Source: Pacificoceanicola sp048553275
Lineage (GTDB): Bacteria > Pseudomonadota > Alphaproteobacteria > Rhodobacterales > Rhodobacteraceae
Length of the DNA stretch: 64,000 nt
Reading direction: 5' to 3'
Assembly (NCBI RefSeq): GCF_048553275.1
Contig: NZ_JBLZMW010000014.1
Location: 80,517 to 144,516, forward strand
Position 1 is the stretch's first letter; each line of letters begins with the position of its first letter. A program made the translations under genes and the position numbers. Under the pieces are notes generated by a model. The model was not told the origin of the DNA, did no database searches, and saw only the letters and a list, made by a program, of their open reading frames with translations. Of the stretch, positions 1-9,024 are shown in pieces.

Positions 1-1907
1 CGATCGTGCTGCTGGCTGCGATGGGCCTTGTCGCTCCGGCCAAGGCGCAGGATCTCCAGACAATTCTTCAGACCCACGCCGAGGAAGTGGCCAATCCCGG
101 CCGCCGCAGCGTGGGCGTTGTGATCGATGACCTGATCGCCTCCGGCCTGCCGCAAGTGGCTGAATTCCTTCAGAACTGGCAAAGCCGTGATGTCGTGCAG
201 GATGAGGCCACCGGCCTGTTCTACTATGCCAAACCGCTGCGCGATGTGGATACAGGCGAGACCGTGGACCTGCCAGATGCCAGCCTGAGCGAAATTCGCC
301 CCAATGGCGGTGTGCGCAAGGTGATCGGCGGCGCGCTTGTGCAATTCCAGCTCTCGGACCCGGATCCCACACGCCGCATCGACGCGCTCGATGCCATTGC
401 GCGCGCGCCCGACCCCGATCAGATCGAACCGCTTGAAGCGTCGGTGAACGGCGAGCCGGATGCCGCCATTCTGGAGCGCAAACAGGCGCTTGTGGCGATG
501 CTCAAGGCGCGCTTTGCGGGCACCACAGAAGACCGGGTGGCCGCGATCCAAAGCCTCTCCGGCACACTCAGCCTTGACGCCCGAGCCACCCTGAACCAGA
601 TCCTGACCACACAGGCAGGCGTTGCTGCTATGCTGCCCGATGATGTCAACGTGGCCCGCATTCTGTCACCGGGTAACGACATCTCCGAAGTCGAAGCCTA
701 TGGCCGCCTTGTCGACGCCGGCCTCGCGCCAGCGCGCATCTCCAATGCCGCCATAAAGGAGGCCTTGGCCGCCAATATCGACGGTGGCGCTGTCGCCGGT
801 ATTCCGGTGCATGATCTGAATACGCTGGATCGCCGGTTCGAAGCCTATACACGCCTCGCCGATCAGGGGCTTGTCGCGCCGACGACGACGGATGAGGCCG
901 CCGCCGCCTCGCTCGCCGATCACGTCTTCTACGAGGCCTACACCGAAGACGATGCTGCGGTGACCGTCGCGGCGGAAGCCGTTCTTGCGTCTATCGAACG
1001 CAACGTCGCGCTGAACCAGACAGCCGACCTCGCGCTCGACGCCATGTCGCTCGCCTCGATCTACTTCCTCGCCGCCATCGGCCTCGCCATCACCTTCGGC
1101 GTGATGGGCGTGATCAACATGGCGCACGGCGAATTCATCATGATGGGGGCCTACACCGGTTATGTCATGCAGCAGCTGATCCCGGATTACACACTTTCGC
1201 TCATCGTTGCCCTGCCGGTGGCCTTTGCCGTCACCTTCGGTGCGGGCGTGGCGATGGAGCGGCTGGTGATCCGCTGGCTCTATCATCGGCCGCTGGAGAC
1301 CTTGCTCGCCACCTTCGGCATCTCCATTGCGCTTCAGCAACTGGCCAAGAACATCTTCGGCACGCAGGCCCGCCCGCTGACCTCCCCCGGCTGGCTCGAT
1401 GGGGCGCTGGTCATCAACGAAGTCGTGTCGATCTCCTACATCCGCATCGCGATCTTCGTCCTTGCGCTGATCTTCCTCGGGCTGATCCTGTTCATCCTTA
1501 ACAAGACCCGCCTCGGCCTCGAAGTGCGCGCCGTGACGCAAAACCCCGGCATGGCCGCGTCCATGGGCATCAATCCCGACCGCATCAACATGCTGACCTT
1601 CGGGCTTGGCTCGGGCATCGCCGGGATCGCCGGTGTCGCCATCGGCCTCTATGCCAAGGTCACCTCGGAAATGGGCGCTGATTACATCGTGCAGAGCTTC
1701 ATGACCGTGGTGGTCGGCGGTGTTGGCAATGTCTGGGGCACCCTCGCGGGCGCCTCGATGATCGGCACGCTGCAAAAGGGGATCGAGTTCCTCAACCCGT
1801 CCAATACGCTGGCGGCGCAGACCTACATGATCCTCTTCATCATCCTGTTCATCCAGTTCCGTCCCAAGGGTATCGTCGCCCTCAAGGGCCGCGCGGCGGA
1901 GGCTTGA
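1..1907 (+). CDS. urtB: Urea ABC transporter permease UrtB (5' end probably cut by window edge)
   Basis: Inner-membrane permease of the high-affinity urea importer. The visible protein starts inside a signal-peptide-like hydrophobic stretch ending in APAKAQD, followed by about 320 residues of extracytoplasmic region and then a LivH-type multi-pass permease domain (from about residue 340, containing GVMGVINMAHGEFIMMGAY). A GTG at position 6 could start it, but the hydrophobic run already begins there and the reading frame is open to the left edge, so the true start is probably outside the window. The long N-terminal extension is usual for UrtB and absent from amino-acid LivH proteins. It is first in a urtB-(DUF6636)-urtC-urtD-urtE run; urtA is expected just upstream. 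Confidence 0.93.
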   Translation, partial: IVLLAAMGLVAPAKAQDLQTILQTHAEEVANPGRRSVGVVIDDLIASGLPQVAEFLQNWQSRDVVQDEATGLFYYAKPLRDVDTGETVDLPDASLSEIRPNGGVRKVIGGALVQFQLSDPDPTRRIDALDAIARAPDPDQIEPLEASVNGEPDAAILERKQALVAMLKARFAGTTEDRVAAIQSLSGTLSLDARATLNQILTTQAGVAAMLPDDVNVARILSPGNDISEVEAYGRLVDAGLAPARISNAAIKEALAANIDGGAVAGIPVHDLNTLDRRFEAYTRLADQGLVAPTTTDEAAAASLADHVFYEAYTEDDAAVTVAAEAVLASIERNVALNQTADLALDAMSLASIYFLAAIGLAITFGVMGVINMAHGEFIMMGAYTGYVMQQLIPDYTLSLIVALPVAFAVTFGAGVAMERLVIRWLYHRPLETLLATFGISIALQQLAKNIFGTQARPLTSPGWLDGALVINEVVSISYIRIAIFVLALIFLGLILFILNKTRLGLEVRAVTQNPGMAASMGINPDRINMLTFGLGSGIAGIAGVAIGLYAKVTSEMGADYIVQSFMTVVVGGVGNVWGTLAGASMIGTLQKGIEFLNPSNTLAAQTYMILFIILFIQFRPKGIVALKGRAAEA

Positions 1908-1960
1908 CATGACCAGCCACAGAAGAAGAGTGAACCAAGACGTTTCAATGGAGATTTATC

Positions 1961-2368
1961 ATGAAGAGTTTTGCGTTCCTCATTTCCATACTCTTTGCCC
2001 TGCCGGCCTGGGCGGACGGCTTCGGGTTTCGCACGCCCTCGGGCAACATCTACTGCAATGGCTCACTCTACGGCGGGGCGATTGTCGATTGCGTCATCGT
2101 GACTCGCGAGCCGGGGTCGGCACCCGCGCAGGCAGGGAATTGCCCGGCCGGGCGCGAATTGGAGGTCAGCCTCGACGAGAATGGCGGCTCCAGCAGCCGC
2201 TGCGGTCGTCCGTCCGGTCGCAAATCGACCTATTCGGATATCGCGAACTACGGCGTGACAGCCAAGTTCGGCAACATCACCTGCGTGTCCGAGAGCACGG
2301 GCTTTCAATGCGTCAATCCGTCGGGGCACGGGTTCTTCCTGTCCCGGCGCAAACAGAACATCTGGTAG
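1961..2368 (+). CDS. Small secreted cysteine-rich protein, DUF6636-like
   Basis: 135 residues with a clear signal peptide (MKSFAFLISILFALPAWA, cleavage before DGF). The mature part has an FxTPSGNIYC motif and six cysteines, suggesting disulfide bonds in the periplasm; this pattern resembles DUF6636. Function is unknown. It sits between urtB and urtC with short gaps (53 and 52 bases), so it is probably transcribed with the urea transporter. A longer overlapping frame starting at 1909 lacks a signal peptide and looks like a shadow. Confidence 0.75.
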   Translation: MKSFAFLISILFALPAWADGFGFRTPSGNIYCNGSLYGGAIVDCVIVTREPGSAPAQAGNCPAGRELEVSLDENGGSSSRCGRPSGRKSTYSDIANYGVTAKFGNITCVSESTGFQCVNPSGHGFFLSRRKQNIW

Positions 2369-2420
2369 CGTCAGGCCGGCCCACGCCGGATCGCGCTGGC
2401 CGGTCCGGAGGCATGAGACC

Positions 2421-3710
2421 ATGACATCGACAACCGACCACATGGTCTCGCGCGGCTCCTCAGAACGCAAATCCTTCATCGCCAGCAATCCCTCTGTTCT
2501 GTGGTTTCTGCTTGCGCTGGCGCTGTTCACCCTAGGTGTCACGGTGATGTCGGAGGCGACGGGATCGGGCCTGATCTCCACCTCGTTCGTCAAGACCCTC
2601 GGCAAGACGCTGTGCCTGTGTCTCGTGGCGATCGCCATGGACGTTGTCTGGGGCTACTGCGGTATCCTCAGCCTTGGGCACATGGCGTTTTTCGGCATTG
2701 GCGGCTACGCCATCGGCCAATGGCTGATGTACGCGCGCACCGAGATCATCGTCACCAAGAGCCTCGCGGCTGCGGCGATCCCACCAACGGATCAGGAGGT
2801 GGTGGACGCCATCGGCACACAGATTTTCGGTGTCGTCGGCAGCTCCGAGTTCCCGATGGTCTGGGCGTTCGCGGACAGCCTGTTCCTGCAGGGGCTCATG
2901 GTCATCGCGGTGCCCGGCCTTCTGGCGCTGGTCTTTGGCTGGCTGGCCTTCCGGTCGCGTGTCACGGGCGTCTACCTCTCGATCCTGACGCAGGCGATGA
3001 CGCTGGCGCTCTCGCTATACCTCTTTCAGAACGACAGCGGCCTGCGTGGCAACAACGGTCTGTCGGGCCTGCAGAACATTCCCGGCTTCGAGGACACGGC
3101 ACAGGCGACACTCTCCATTGCATTCTTCTGGGCATCGGCGCTGGCGCTCGGGCTTGGCTATGTGCTCTTCGCCTGGGTGACCTCGGGCAAGATGGGCAGC
3201 GTGGTGCGCGGCATCCGCGATGACGAAGCCCGCGTGCGCTTTCTGGGTTACCACGTCGAGAGCTTCAAGCTTTTCGTCTTCACCATCACCGCCATCGTCG
3301 CGGGAATTGCGGGCGCGCTCTACTACCCGCAAGCCGGGATCATCAACCCGGCGGAAATTGCGCCCATTGCCTCCATTTATCTCGCTGTCTGGGTGGCGAT
3401 CGGCGGGCGCGGACGGCTGTATGGTGCGGCCATCGGGGCGGCGTTTGTCTCGCTCTTGTCGAGCTGGTTCACCGGCGGCGGCGCTCCGGACATCAACCTT
3501 GGCTTCTATGTCATCAACTGGACCGACTGGTGGCTTGTGCTGCTCGGGTTCAGCTTTGTGGCGGTCACGCTCTTTGCCCCGAAGGGGATCGGCGGGCTGT
3601 TCGATCTGATCATGATCCGCCGAGCGCCGGATCGGCAGGGCGACTACGGTCCGAGCGATGGTGCGAAACGGGCCGAGGAAGGCTCTGAAGACGCGGAGAA
3701 GGTTCAATGA
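2421..3710 (+). CDS. urtC: Urea ABC transporter permease UrtC
   Basis: Second membrane subunit of the urea importer, LivM-like, 429 residues with about ten hydrophobic segments and the conserved permease stretch near GYHVESFKLFVFTITAIVAG. A purine-rich Shine-Dalgarno (CCGGAGG) lies before the ATG. The hydrophilic C-terminal tail (GPSDGAKRAEEGSEDAEKVQ) is charged and probably cytoplasmic. The stop overlaps the start of urtD (ATGA), indicating translational coupling. Confidence 0.93.
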   Translation: MTSTTDHMVSRGSSERKSFIASNPSVLWFLLALALFTLGVTVMSEATGSGLISTSFVKTLGKTLCLCLVAIAMDVVWGYCGILSLGHMAFFGIGGYAIGQWLMYARTEIIVTKSLAAAAIPPTDQEVVDAIGTQIFGVVGSSEFPMVWAFADSLFLQGLMVIAVPGLLALVFGWLAFRSRVTGVYLSILTQAMTLALSLYLFQNDSGLRGNNGLSGLQNIPGFEDTAQATLSIAFFWASALALGLGYVLFAWVTSGKMGSVVRGIRDDEARVRFLGYHVESFKLFVFTITAIVAGIAGALYYPQAGIINPAEIAPIASIYLAVWVAIGGRGRLYGAAIGAAFVSLLSSWFTGGGAPDINLGFYVINWTDWWLVLLGFSFVAVTLFAPKGIGGLFDLIMIRRAPDRQGDYGPSDGAKRAEEGSEDAEKVQ

Positions 3711-4447
3711 GCACGCTTCTCGAAATGTCCGGTGTGTCGGTCTCGTTCGATGGCTTCAAGGCGATCAACAACCTCAGCTTCCAGATCGGCGAGCCGGAGA
3801 TGCGGGCGATCATCGGCCCCAACGGTGCCGGGAAGACCACCTTCATGGACATCATCACAGGCAAGACCCGGCCCGATGAAGGCCGCGTCATCTTCGGCGA
3901 AAAATCCATATCCCTGCTGAAGATGAGTGAATCGCACATTGCCCGCGCCGGGATTGGGCGGAAGTTCCAGAAGCCGACGGTGTTCGAGGCGCAATCGGTG
4001 CGTGAGAACCTCGCCATGGCGCTGAAGAACCCGCGCGGGCCGTTCGACGTGCTGCTCTATCGCAAAAGTGCGCGCGGCGCGGCGCGGGTGGAGGAAATCG
4101 CGTCAGAGGTCGGTCTGACCGACCACCTGACGCGCCTGGCGGGGGAGCTGTCTCACGGACAGAAGCAATGGCTGGAGATCGGTATGCTGTTGGCGCAGGA
4201 GCCGCGCCTCCTGCTTGTCGATGAACCGGCCGCGGGCATGACCCCGGCGGAGCGCGAGCACACCACGGACCTGCTGGTCCGACTGGCCAGGAAGCACGCG
4301 GTGGTTGTGGTCGAGCACGACATGGAGTTCGTCCGGCGCCTGAACTGCAAGGTTACGGTGCTGCACGAGGGGTCGGTTCTTGCCGAGGGCTCGCTGGACC
4401 ATGTGACGAACAACAAGGACGTCATCGACGTCTATCTGGGGCGCTGA
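3707..4447 (+). CDS. urtD: Urea ABC transporter ATP-binding protein UrtD
   Basis: 246-residue LivG-type ATPase. Walker A GPNGAGKTT spans residues 37-45, the signature region reads LSHGQKQWLEIG and Walker B LLLVDEPAAGMT. The signature LSHGQ in place of LSGGQ is common in UrtD and helps separate it from other ATPases. Starts within the urtC stop codon and is followed one base later by urtE. Confidence 0.93.
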   Translation: MSTLLEMSGVSVSFDGFKAINNLSFQIGEPEMRAIIGPNGAGKTTFMDIITGKTRPDEGRVIFGEKSISLLKMSESHIARAGIGRKFQKPTVFEAQSVRENLAMALKNPRGPFDVLLYRKSARGAARVEEIASEVGLTDHLTRLAGELSHGQKQWLEIGMLLAQEPRLLLVDEPAAGMTPAEREHTTDLLVRLARKHAVVVVEHDMEFVRRLNCKVTVLHEGSVLAEGSLDHVTNNKDVIDVYLGR

Positions 4448-4448
4448 T

Positions 4449-5147
4449 ATGTTGGAAATCCAAGATCTTACCTTGAAGTATGGCCAGAGCCAGATCCTCC
4501 ACGGCATCTCTCTTACCGCCGAGCCAGGCAAGGTGACCGGCGTCATGGGGACCAATGGCGTGGGCAAGACCTCATTGCTCAAGGCGATTGCCGGGCGGCA
4601 TCCTTTTGCAAATGGGTCGATCACGCTGAACGGCCAGACCCTTGGCCATCCCACCGCGTTTGCGGCGGCCAAGGCAGGCATCGCCTATGTGCCGCAGGGG
4701 CGGGAGGTTTTTCCGCTGATGACGGTCGAAGAGAACATGCAGACCGGGTTTGCCTGCCTGGGCGGGGCCGGCGGGCACCGGATTCCGGATCGGATCTTTG
4801 ATCTGTTCCCGATTCTCAAGGAGTTCCTGCACCGGCGCGGCGGCGATCTCTCGGGCGGGCAGCAGCAACAGCTTGCCATCGCGCGGGCGCTGATCACCCA
4901 GCCCAAGGTGCTGCTTCTGGACGAGCCGACGGAAGGAATCCAACCCTCGATCATCAAGCAGATCGGGCGTGTGATCGAAGTGCTCAGAGAGGAGGGCGAG
5001 ATCGCGATTATTCTTGTAGAACAATACTTTGACTTCGCCGTTGGCCTGGCGGATCAGGTCTTTGTCATAAACCGGGGTCAGGTCACGTTCAATTCCCCGA
5101 ATCCGAAGCAGGATCGCGCGACGCTTCTGGAAAGCGTGTCGATCTGA
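4449..5147 (+). CDS. urtE: Urea ABC transporter ATP-binding protein UrtE
   Basis: 232-residue LivF-type ATPase, partner of UrtD. Walker A GTNGVGKTS spans residues 34-42, signature LSGGQQQQLAIAR and Walker B LLLDEPTEGIQPS are intact. It closes the urea transport operon. Just after the stop lies a perfect palindrome that belongs to a dispersed repeat family in this window. Confidence 0.93.
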   Translation: MLEIQDLTLKYGQSQILHGISLTAEPGKVTGVMGTNGVGKTSLLKAIAGRHPFANGSITLNGQTLGHPTAFAAAKAGIAYVPQGREVFPLMTVEENMQTGFACLGGAGGHRIPDRIFDLFPILKEFLHRRGGDLSGGQQQQLAIARALITQPKVLLLDEPTEGIQPSIIKQIGRVIEVLREEGEIAIILVEQYFDFAVGLADQVFVINRGQVTFNSPNPKQDRATLLESVSI

Positions 5148-5158
5148 CGGAGCGAGGC

Positions 5159-5177
5159 GGCGGGGCACAGCCCCGCC
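5159..5177. repeat. Dispersed palindrome, GTAGGGCGGGG family, copy 1
   Basis: Perfect 8-bp stem GGCGGGGC/GCCCCGCC with a 3-base loop, followed by CTACG. The same sequence occurs in reverse complement at 43269-43289 and a variant at 25092-25108. It sits between the convergent urtE and ABC-2 permease genes. There is no T-run, so a simple intrinsic terminator is not shown. Confidence 0.7.
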
Positions 5178-5187
5178 CTACGATCTG

Positions 5188-5997
5188 CTATGCCTTGAGA
5201 CGATAGCCGGTCCTGAACATTGCCCACGCTACGAGACAGACCGCCACGGTCGCCCCGAGAGCAACGGCAAAGCCGAGCACCGGGTCGCTGTCCGACACCC
5301 CGATCACGCCCCAGCGCGCGCCATCAATGAGGTAGAACACCGGGTTCACATGGGTGATCTGATAAAGGCCGGGCGGCAGTGCCTCGACCGAATAGAACGT
5401 GCCCGACAAGAAGGCCAAGGGTGTCACGATAAAGTTGGTGATCGCCGCCATCTGATCGAATTTATTGGCAAAAATCCCGGCGATCATGCCAAGTGAGGAC
5501 AGGAACGCCGCGCCGAGGATCACGAAAACCAGCACCACAAGCGGATGTTCCGGGACAATCCCGAGGAAGATCCACAGGGCAATCAGAATGGCCAGTGCCA
5601 CCACGAGCCCGCGTGCGATTCCCCCCGCCAGATAGCCAAGCACCATTTCTCCGGCGGAAAGGGGCGGCATCAGCGTATCAACGATATTTCCCTGCACTTT
5701 CGAGATCACGATCGAGCTGGACGTGTTGGCAAAGGCGTTCTGAATCACCGTCATCATCAGGATGCCGGGGGCGATGAAGGTGGTGAAGGGCACCCCCATC
5801 ACATCGCCGCGCCGGGGGCCGATGGCGATGGAAAAGATCACCATGAAGAGCCCCGCCGTAACCAGTGGCGCGAGCAGGGTTTGTGTCCAGACATTGGCAA
5901 ACCGCAAGATCTCGCGCATGGCGAGGGTGTAGAGGCCGAGCCAGTTGACGCGGCCAAAGCGGCGGGTCCCGGGGGCGTATTCGTAGTCCTGAGGCAT
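5188..5997 (-). CDS. ABC-2 type transporter permease
   Basis: 269 residues with six predicted membrane segments and the ABC-2 layout (long first helix, PFTTFIAPGILMMTVIQNAF, then FLSGTFYSVEALPP near the end). It resembles YadH-type export permeases for lipids, polysaccharides or drugs. No ATPase gene is adjacent: the downstream gene is the convergent urtE and the upstream gene the divergent gcrA. The ATP-binding partner must be encoded elsewhere. Substrate cannot be told from sequence. Confidence 0.85.
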   Translation of the reverse strand: MPQDYEYAPGTRRFGRVNWLGLYTLAMREILRFANVWTQTLLAPLVTAGLFMVIFSIAIGPRRGDVMGVPFTTFIAPGILMMTVIQNAFANTSSSIVISKVQGNIVDTLMPPLSAGEMVLGYLAGGIARGLVVALAILIALWIFLGIVPEHPLVVLVFVILGAAFLSSLGMIAGIFANKFDQMAAITNFIVTPLAFLSGTFYSVEALPPGLYQITHVNPVFYLIDGARWGVIGVSDSDPVLGFAVALGATVAVCLVAWAMFRTGYRLKA

Positions 5998-6119
5998 GTC
6001 GTCTCCTTGCCGATTCGGTGCCTTGTAACTTGCCTTGTGATGATTAGAATAGGCCCTTGACCCGGAAACGACAGGCGGCCCGCCCGGCGGCGCCGCTTTT
6101 TTCAGTAGGAAATGCCATC

Positions 6120-6722
6120 ATGTCCTGGACCGATGAACGCGTCGAGCTTCTCAAGAAGATGTGGGGCGAAGGCCAGTCCGCCAGCCAGATCGCCAAGGAG
6201 CTTGGCGGCGTCACCCGAAATGCCGTGATCGGCAAGGTGCACCGTCTGGGCCTGTCCAACCGCGCGGGCGGCGCGGCGCCTGCGGCGGCGGCCCCGGCGG
6301 AGCCGAAGCCCAAGGCCAAGCCCGAACCAAAGAAAGTCAAGCCAAAGCAGGAAGTTAAGGTAGAGGAAGAGGAAAAGCCGGCGGCCCGGCCCGAGCCGAT
6401 GACCACCTCTGCCGCGCCCGCGCCGCAGCCGATCAGCGCGCGCAACAAGATCATCCCCGCAGGCCAGCCGCTGCCGCCGCAACCCTCGGCCAACGAGATC
6501 AGCCCGGAGGCGCTTGCCAAGGTCAATGCCATTGAAAAGAAAGCAAAAAAGCTGACACTCATGGAGCTGACAGAGCGCACGTGCAAGTGGCCCGTGGGCG
6601 ATCCGGCGACCGAGGACTTCTGGTTCTGCGGCCTGCCGGTGCAGCAGGGCAAACCCTATTGCGAGGCGCATGTGGGCGTGGCGTTTCAGCCGATGTCCTC
6701 GCGCCGCGACCGCCGCCGGTAA
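6120..6722 (+). CDS. gcrA: Cell cycle regulator GcrA
   Basis: 200 residues. The N-terminal 45 residues (MSWTDERVELLKKMWGEGQS, then a helix-turn-helix with TRNAVIGKVHRLGLSNR) match GcrA, the sigma-70-associated regulator that senses adenine-methylated GANTC promoters in Alphaproteobacteria. The middle is Ala/Pro/Lys-rich and disordered; the C-terminus has a cysteine-containing module (CKWP, FCGLP, YCEAH). An upstream in-frame start at 6057 would add a basic leader not seen in the family, so the ATG at 6120 is preferred. An intrinsic terminator follows. Confidence 0.92.
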   Translation: MSWTDERVELLKKMWGEGQSASQIAKELGGVTRNAVIGKVHRLGLSNRAGGAAPAAAAPAEPKPKAKPEPKKVKPKQEVKVEEEEKPAARPEPMTTSAAPAPQPISARNKIIPAGQPLPPQPSANEISPEALAKVNAIEKKAKKLTLMELTERTCKWPVGDPATEDFWFCGLPVQQGKPYCEAHVGVAFQPMSSRRDRRR

Positions 6723-6753
6723 ACAGCGCGTTTGCACAGCGGACGGTGAGCTT

Positions 6754-6777
6754 AACGGGCCCTGCGGGGCCCGTTTT
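6754..6777 (+). terminator. Intrinsic terminator of gcrA
   Basis: Perfect 9-bp stem AACGGGCCC/GGGCCCGTT with loop TGCG, followed by TT, 31 bases after the gcrA stop. Typical rho-independent shape. Confidence 0.85.
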
Positions 6778-6807
6778 GCTGTCCGGGGTGCGGCCCGGGG
6801 GGCAGCG

Positions 6808-6915
6808 TTCGGTACAAAATTCGCCGAGTTTGGTACAAAATGCCGGGCCGCCTGCGGCGGTGCGAAAACCGGTTCGGGGCCATTTGGTACGATTCTCGCC
6901 AAGTTTGGTACAAAA
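6808..6915. repeat. Two copies of a 33-base element carrying paired GGTAC motifs
   Basis: Copy 1 at 6808-6840 and copy 2 at 6883-6915 align along their whole length; each reads TTxGGTAC, about 16 bases, then AGTTTGGTACAAAA. Copies start 75 bases apart. They lie between the convergent gcrA and the repeat-containing membrane protein gene. Purpose unknown; could be remnants of a mobile element or binding sites. Confidence 0.6.
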
Positions 6916-6978
6916 CACCCGCCTAAGGCGAGTGTCGCCGCCTGACGTTGCGTCAGAATTGGTTAATGGCGCGCGGTT

Positions 6979-8907
6979 TCACTCCTTGCGCCCGACAAGC
7001 CCCGCCACCGCCGCCGCGCCGATGGCAGTGATGACCCAGCCGGAAAGCTGCGTCAGCCAACCGGTCCAGAAGCCGATCTTGCCCCAGAGGCCGCGCACAG
7101 GGGAGGGGGACCATGCGGCCTCCTGCCCCAGGGCGTCGAGCGGGATGAACAGGTCGAGGGCGTAGAGCGGCGCGCTGAAGGTGGTGTAGTCCTTTGCCGC
7201 CTTCGCCTTATCGCTCCATGCGATCTGGGGCAGGGGGCCTTGGCCCGCGTCGAAGGCTTTGACCGCGTCGGTCCAGTCTTCCGAGGTCAGGACGATGTCG
7301 GAGTTCGGGGCCATTTGGCCGGTGTTCCAGACTTGCGCGTAGAGCGCCCAGTTTAGGCCGATGATCAGCGCGACCCAGAGCAAGGCGCGTCCGGGGCGGT
7401 GGCCATAGCCGAAGACGAGGCCGAAGAGGATGTCTTTGAGACGCGTCATGATGCCGACAAAACCGCGCCAATCCGCTCCGGGGCTGTGGTCGATATCCGC
7501 CATGGCGCGGCGGAGCATGGCGCGGGAGACACACCTGTCCCGCGCCTCCAGAACGCGCGCGGCGGCGGCACTCCTGCCTTGTTCGCGCAGAACCTTGGCC
7601 AATTGTGTGTATGGCTGAGGCTCGCAAATCGTCCCGAAGTCGCCCCGATAGTAGGGCATCGGGCTGTCATAGTCTTCGCCGTCGATGGTGATCTGATGCG
7701 ACAGCTTTGCCGCAATGGGCCTGTCTTGCTTCCGTCCCAACCAATCCAACCTCTGCTGAATGGTCAAGTCCCCGGTGAGCCGGTCATAGCGAAATCCGTT
7801 CAGGATCAGCGGATCGGCCCCGGCATAGCTGCCTTGATCATCGTGCAGCCGCCCGACATGCGCGTCGGTGAGGTCGAGCGGGCCGGTGATGGTTTTGACT
7901 CTTGTCCAGAAAAACCCGGCCCCGATCCGCGCAGCCGCGCAGAGGAAGCCACCGTCGAAACTGCCGTCATAGCTATACAGGTTCCCGGCGATCTCGGCGC
8001 GGATCAGGTTGACTTCGCCCTTGGCGGTGAAGTCGCTGCTCAGGAAAAGGCTGGCTCCGATGGTGATGGCATTGGCGTTGAGGGCAGTCCCGCCGTTGCC
8101 GTCAAAGGTGCCACGGATGCAAGAAACCTGCCCGGTGATCGTTGCACCCACGAGGTTGACTGTCCCCTTGGCGGTGAAGTCGCTGCGTAGGAAGAGGTCG
8201 GCCCCGATGGTGATGGCATTGGCGTTGAGGGCGGTGCCGCCGTTGCCATCGAAGGTTCCGTCTTCGCAGTCAACCTGTCCGGTGATCGTTGCGCCTCTCA
8301 GGTTGACTTCGCCCTTGGCGGTGAAGGCGCCGCGTAGGAAGAGGTCGGCCCCGATGGTGACGGCATTGGCGTTGAGGGCGGTGCCGCCGTTGCCGTCGAA
8401 GCTTCCGCCGTCGCAGTCGAGGGTGCCGTCGATCCGGGCGCCGGAGAGATTGACGGGACCGGTGGCCTTGAAGCCCTTGTTCAGGAGGACGCTTCGGGCC
8501 ACGCGGAGGCGGTGGGCGACGAGGCCGGGCAGGGTGCAACCGGGGAGGAGGACCGCGCCGAGGCGGGCGTCCATCAGGACTGGTGTCTGCGCGAAATGGC
8601 AGCCGTCAAGCCAGAGGTTCAGCGGTGTATCGCATCCCTGTAGGTCCAGTTGGCCGGATATGAAGGCGTTCATGACCAACACCCCCTTGTCCGGGACGCG
8701 GCAGCGTTTGCAGCCGCCGAGGGTGATGTGGCGGATCAGATCGGCGCGGATTTCGGTGTCATCGGTGCAGGCTTCGGGCTTTTCGTCGGAAATGAAAGCG
8801 AAGCCGGTTTGCGCCAGTTCCAACAGGAGGCGCTCCGCGCGGGTCCAGCCGCGCTCCTTCTCCATTTCATCAAACGATTTGCGGTAGGGTTTCGCCTGTC
8901 TGACCAT
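6979..8907 (-). CDS. Membrane protein with tandem 49-residue repeats
   Basis: 642 residues from the ATG at 8907; a much longer open frame to 9825 only reads through the antisense of the next gene. The centre has three nearly identical 49-residue units (each with GNGGTALNANA, TIGADLFL and FTAKG) and a fourth degenerate one, predicting a stacked beta-type fold related to pentapeptide or adhesin-like repeats. The C-terminal 150 residues hold two hydrophobic segments (RALLWVALIIGLNWALY and GWVITAIGAAAVAGLVG) that would anchor it. Such proteins are sometimes labelled membrane-associated oxidoreductase without functional proof. No function assigned. Confidence 0.75.
   Translation of the reverse strand: MVRQAKPYRKSFDEMEKERGWTRAERLLLELAQTGFAFISDEKPEACTDDTEIRADLIRHITLGGCKRCRVPDKGVLVMNAFISGQLDLQGCDTPLNLWLDGCHFAQTPVLMDARLGAVLLPGCTLPGLVAHRLRVARSVLLNKGFKATGPVNLSGARIDGTLDCDGGSFDGNGGTALNANAVTIGADLFLRGAFTAKGEVNLRGATITGQVDCEDGTFDGNGGTALNANAITIGADLFLRSDFTAKGTVNLVGATITGQVSCIRGTFDGNGGTALNANAITIGASLFLSSDFTAKGEVNLIRAEIAGNLYSYDGSFDGGFLCAAARIGAGFFWTRVKTITGPLDLTDAHVGRLHDDQGSYAGADPLILNGFRYDRLTGDLTIQQRLDWLGRKQDRPIAAKLSHQITIDGEDYDSPMPYYRGDFGTICEPQPYTQLAKVLREQGRSAAAARVLEARDRCVSRAMLRRAMADIDHSPGADWRGFVGIMTRLKDILFGLVFGYGHRPGRALLWVALIIGLNWALYAQVWNTGQMAPNSDIVLTSEDWTDAVKAFDAGQGPLPQIAWSDKAKAAKDYTTFSAPLYALDLFIPLDALGQEAAWSPSPVRGLWGKIGFWTGWLTQLSGWVITAIGAAAVAGLVGRKE
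8008..8448. repeat. Three 147-bp in-frame tandem repeats
   Basis: Units 8008-8154, 8155-8301 and 8302-8448, each beginning with GTTGAC, are nearly identical in DNA and encode 49 residues each on the minus strand. DNA-level identity implies recent duplication or gene conversion inside the membrane-protein gene. A fourth GTTGAC-like start at 8449 continues with diverged sequence. Confidence 0.9.
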
Positions 8908-9024
8908 GTCACCTTTCACCCACAGATGTGCGCAAGGATGGCGGGGCGGCGGGGGCAGGTCAAGGCGGGGGTGTTGCGCCGGGGGCGTCCGCGATAGACC
9001 CATGGCAAAACGGAGGATGGGCGG

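Noticed and set aside
666..1910. 414-codon open frame antisense to urtB
   Set aside because: Opposite a well-supported permease; His/Asp/Arg-rich composition typical of antisense frames in high-GC DNA.
8008..8448. Possible CRISPR-like array
   Set aside because: Repeats are 147 bp, contiguous without spacers and coding in frame.
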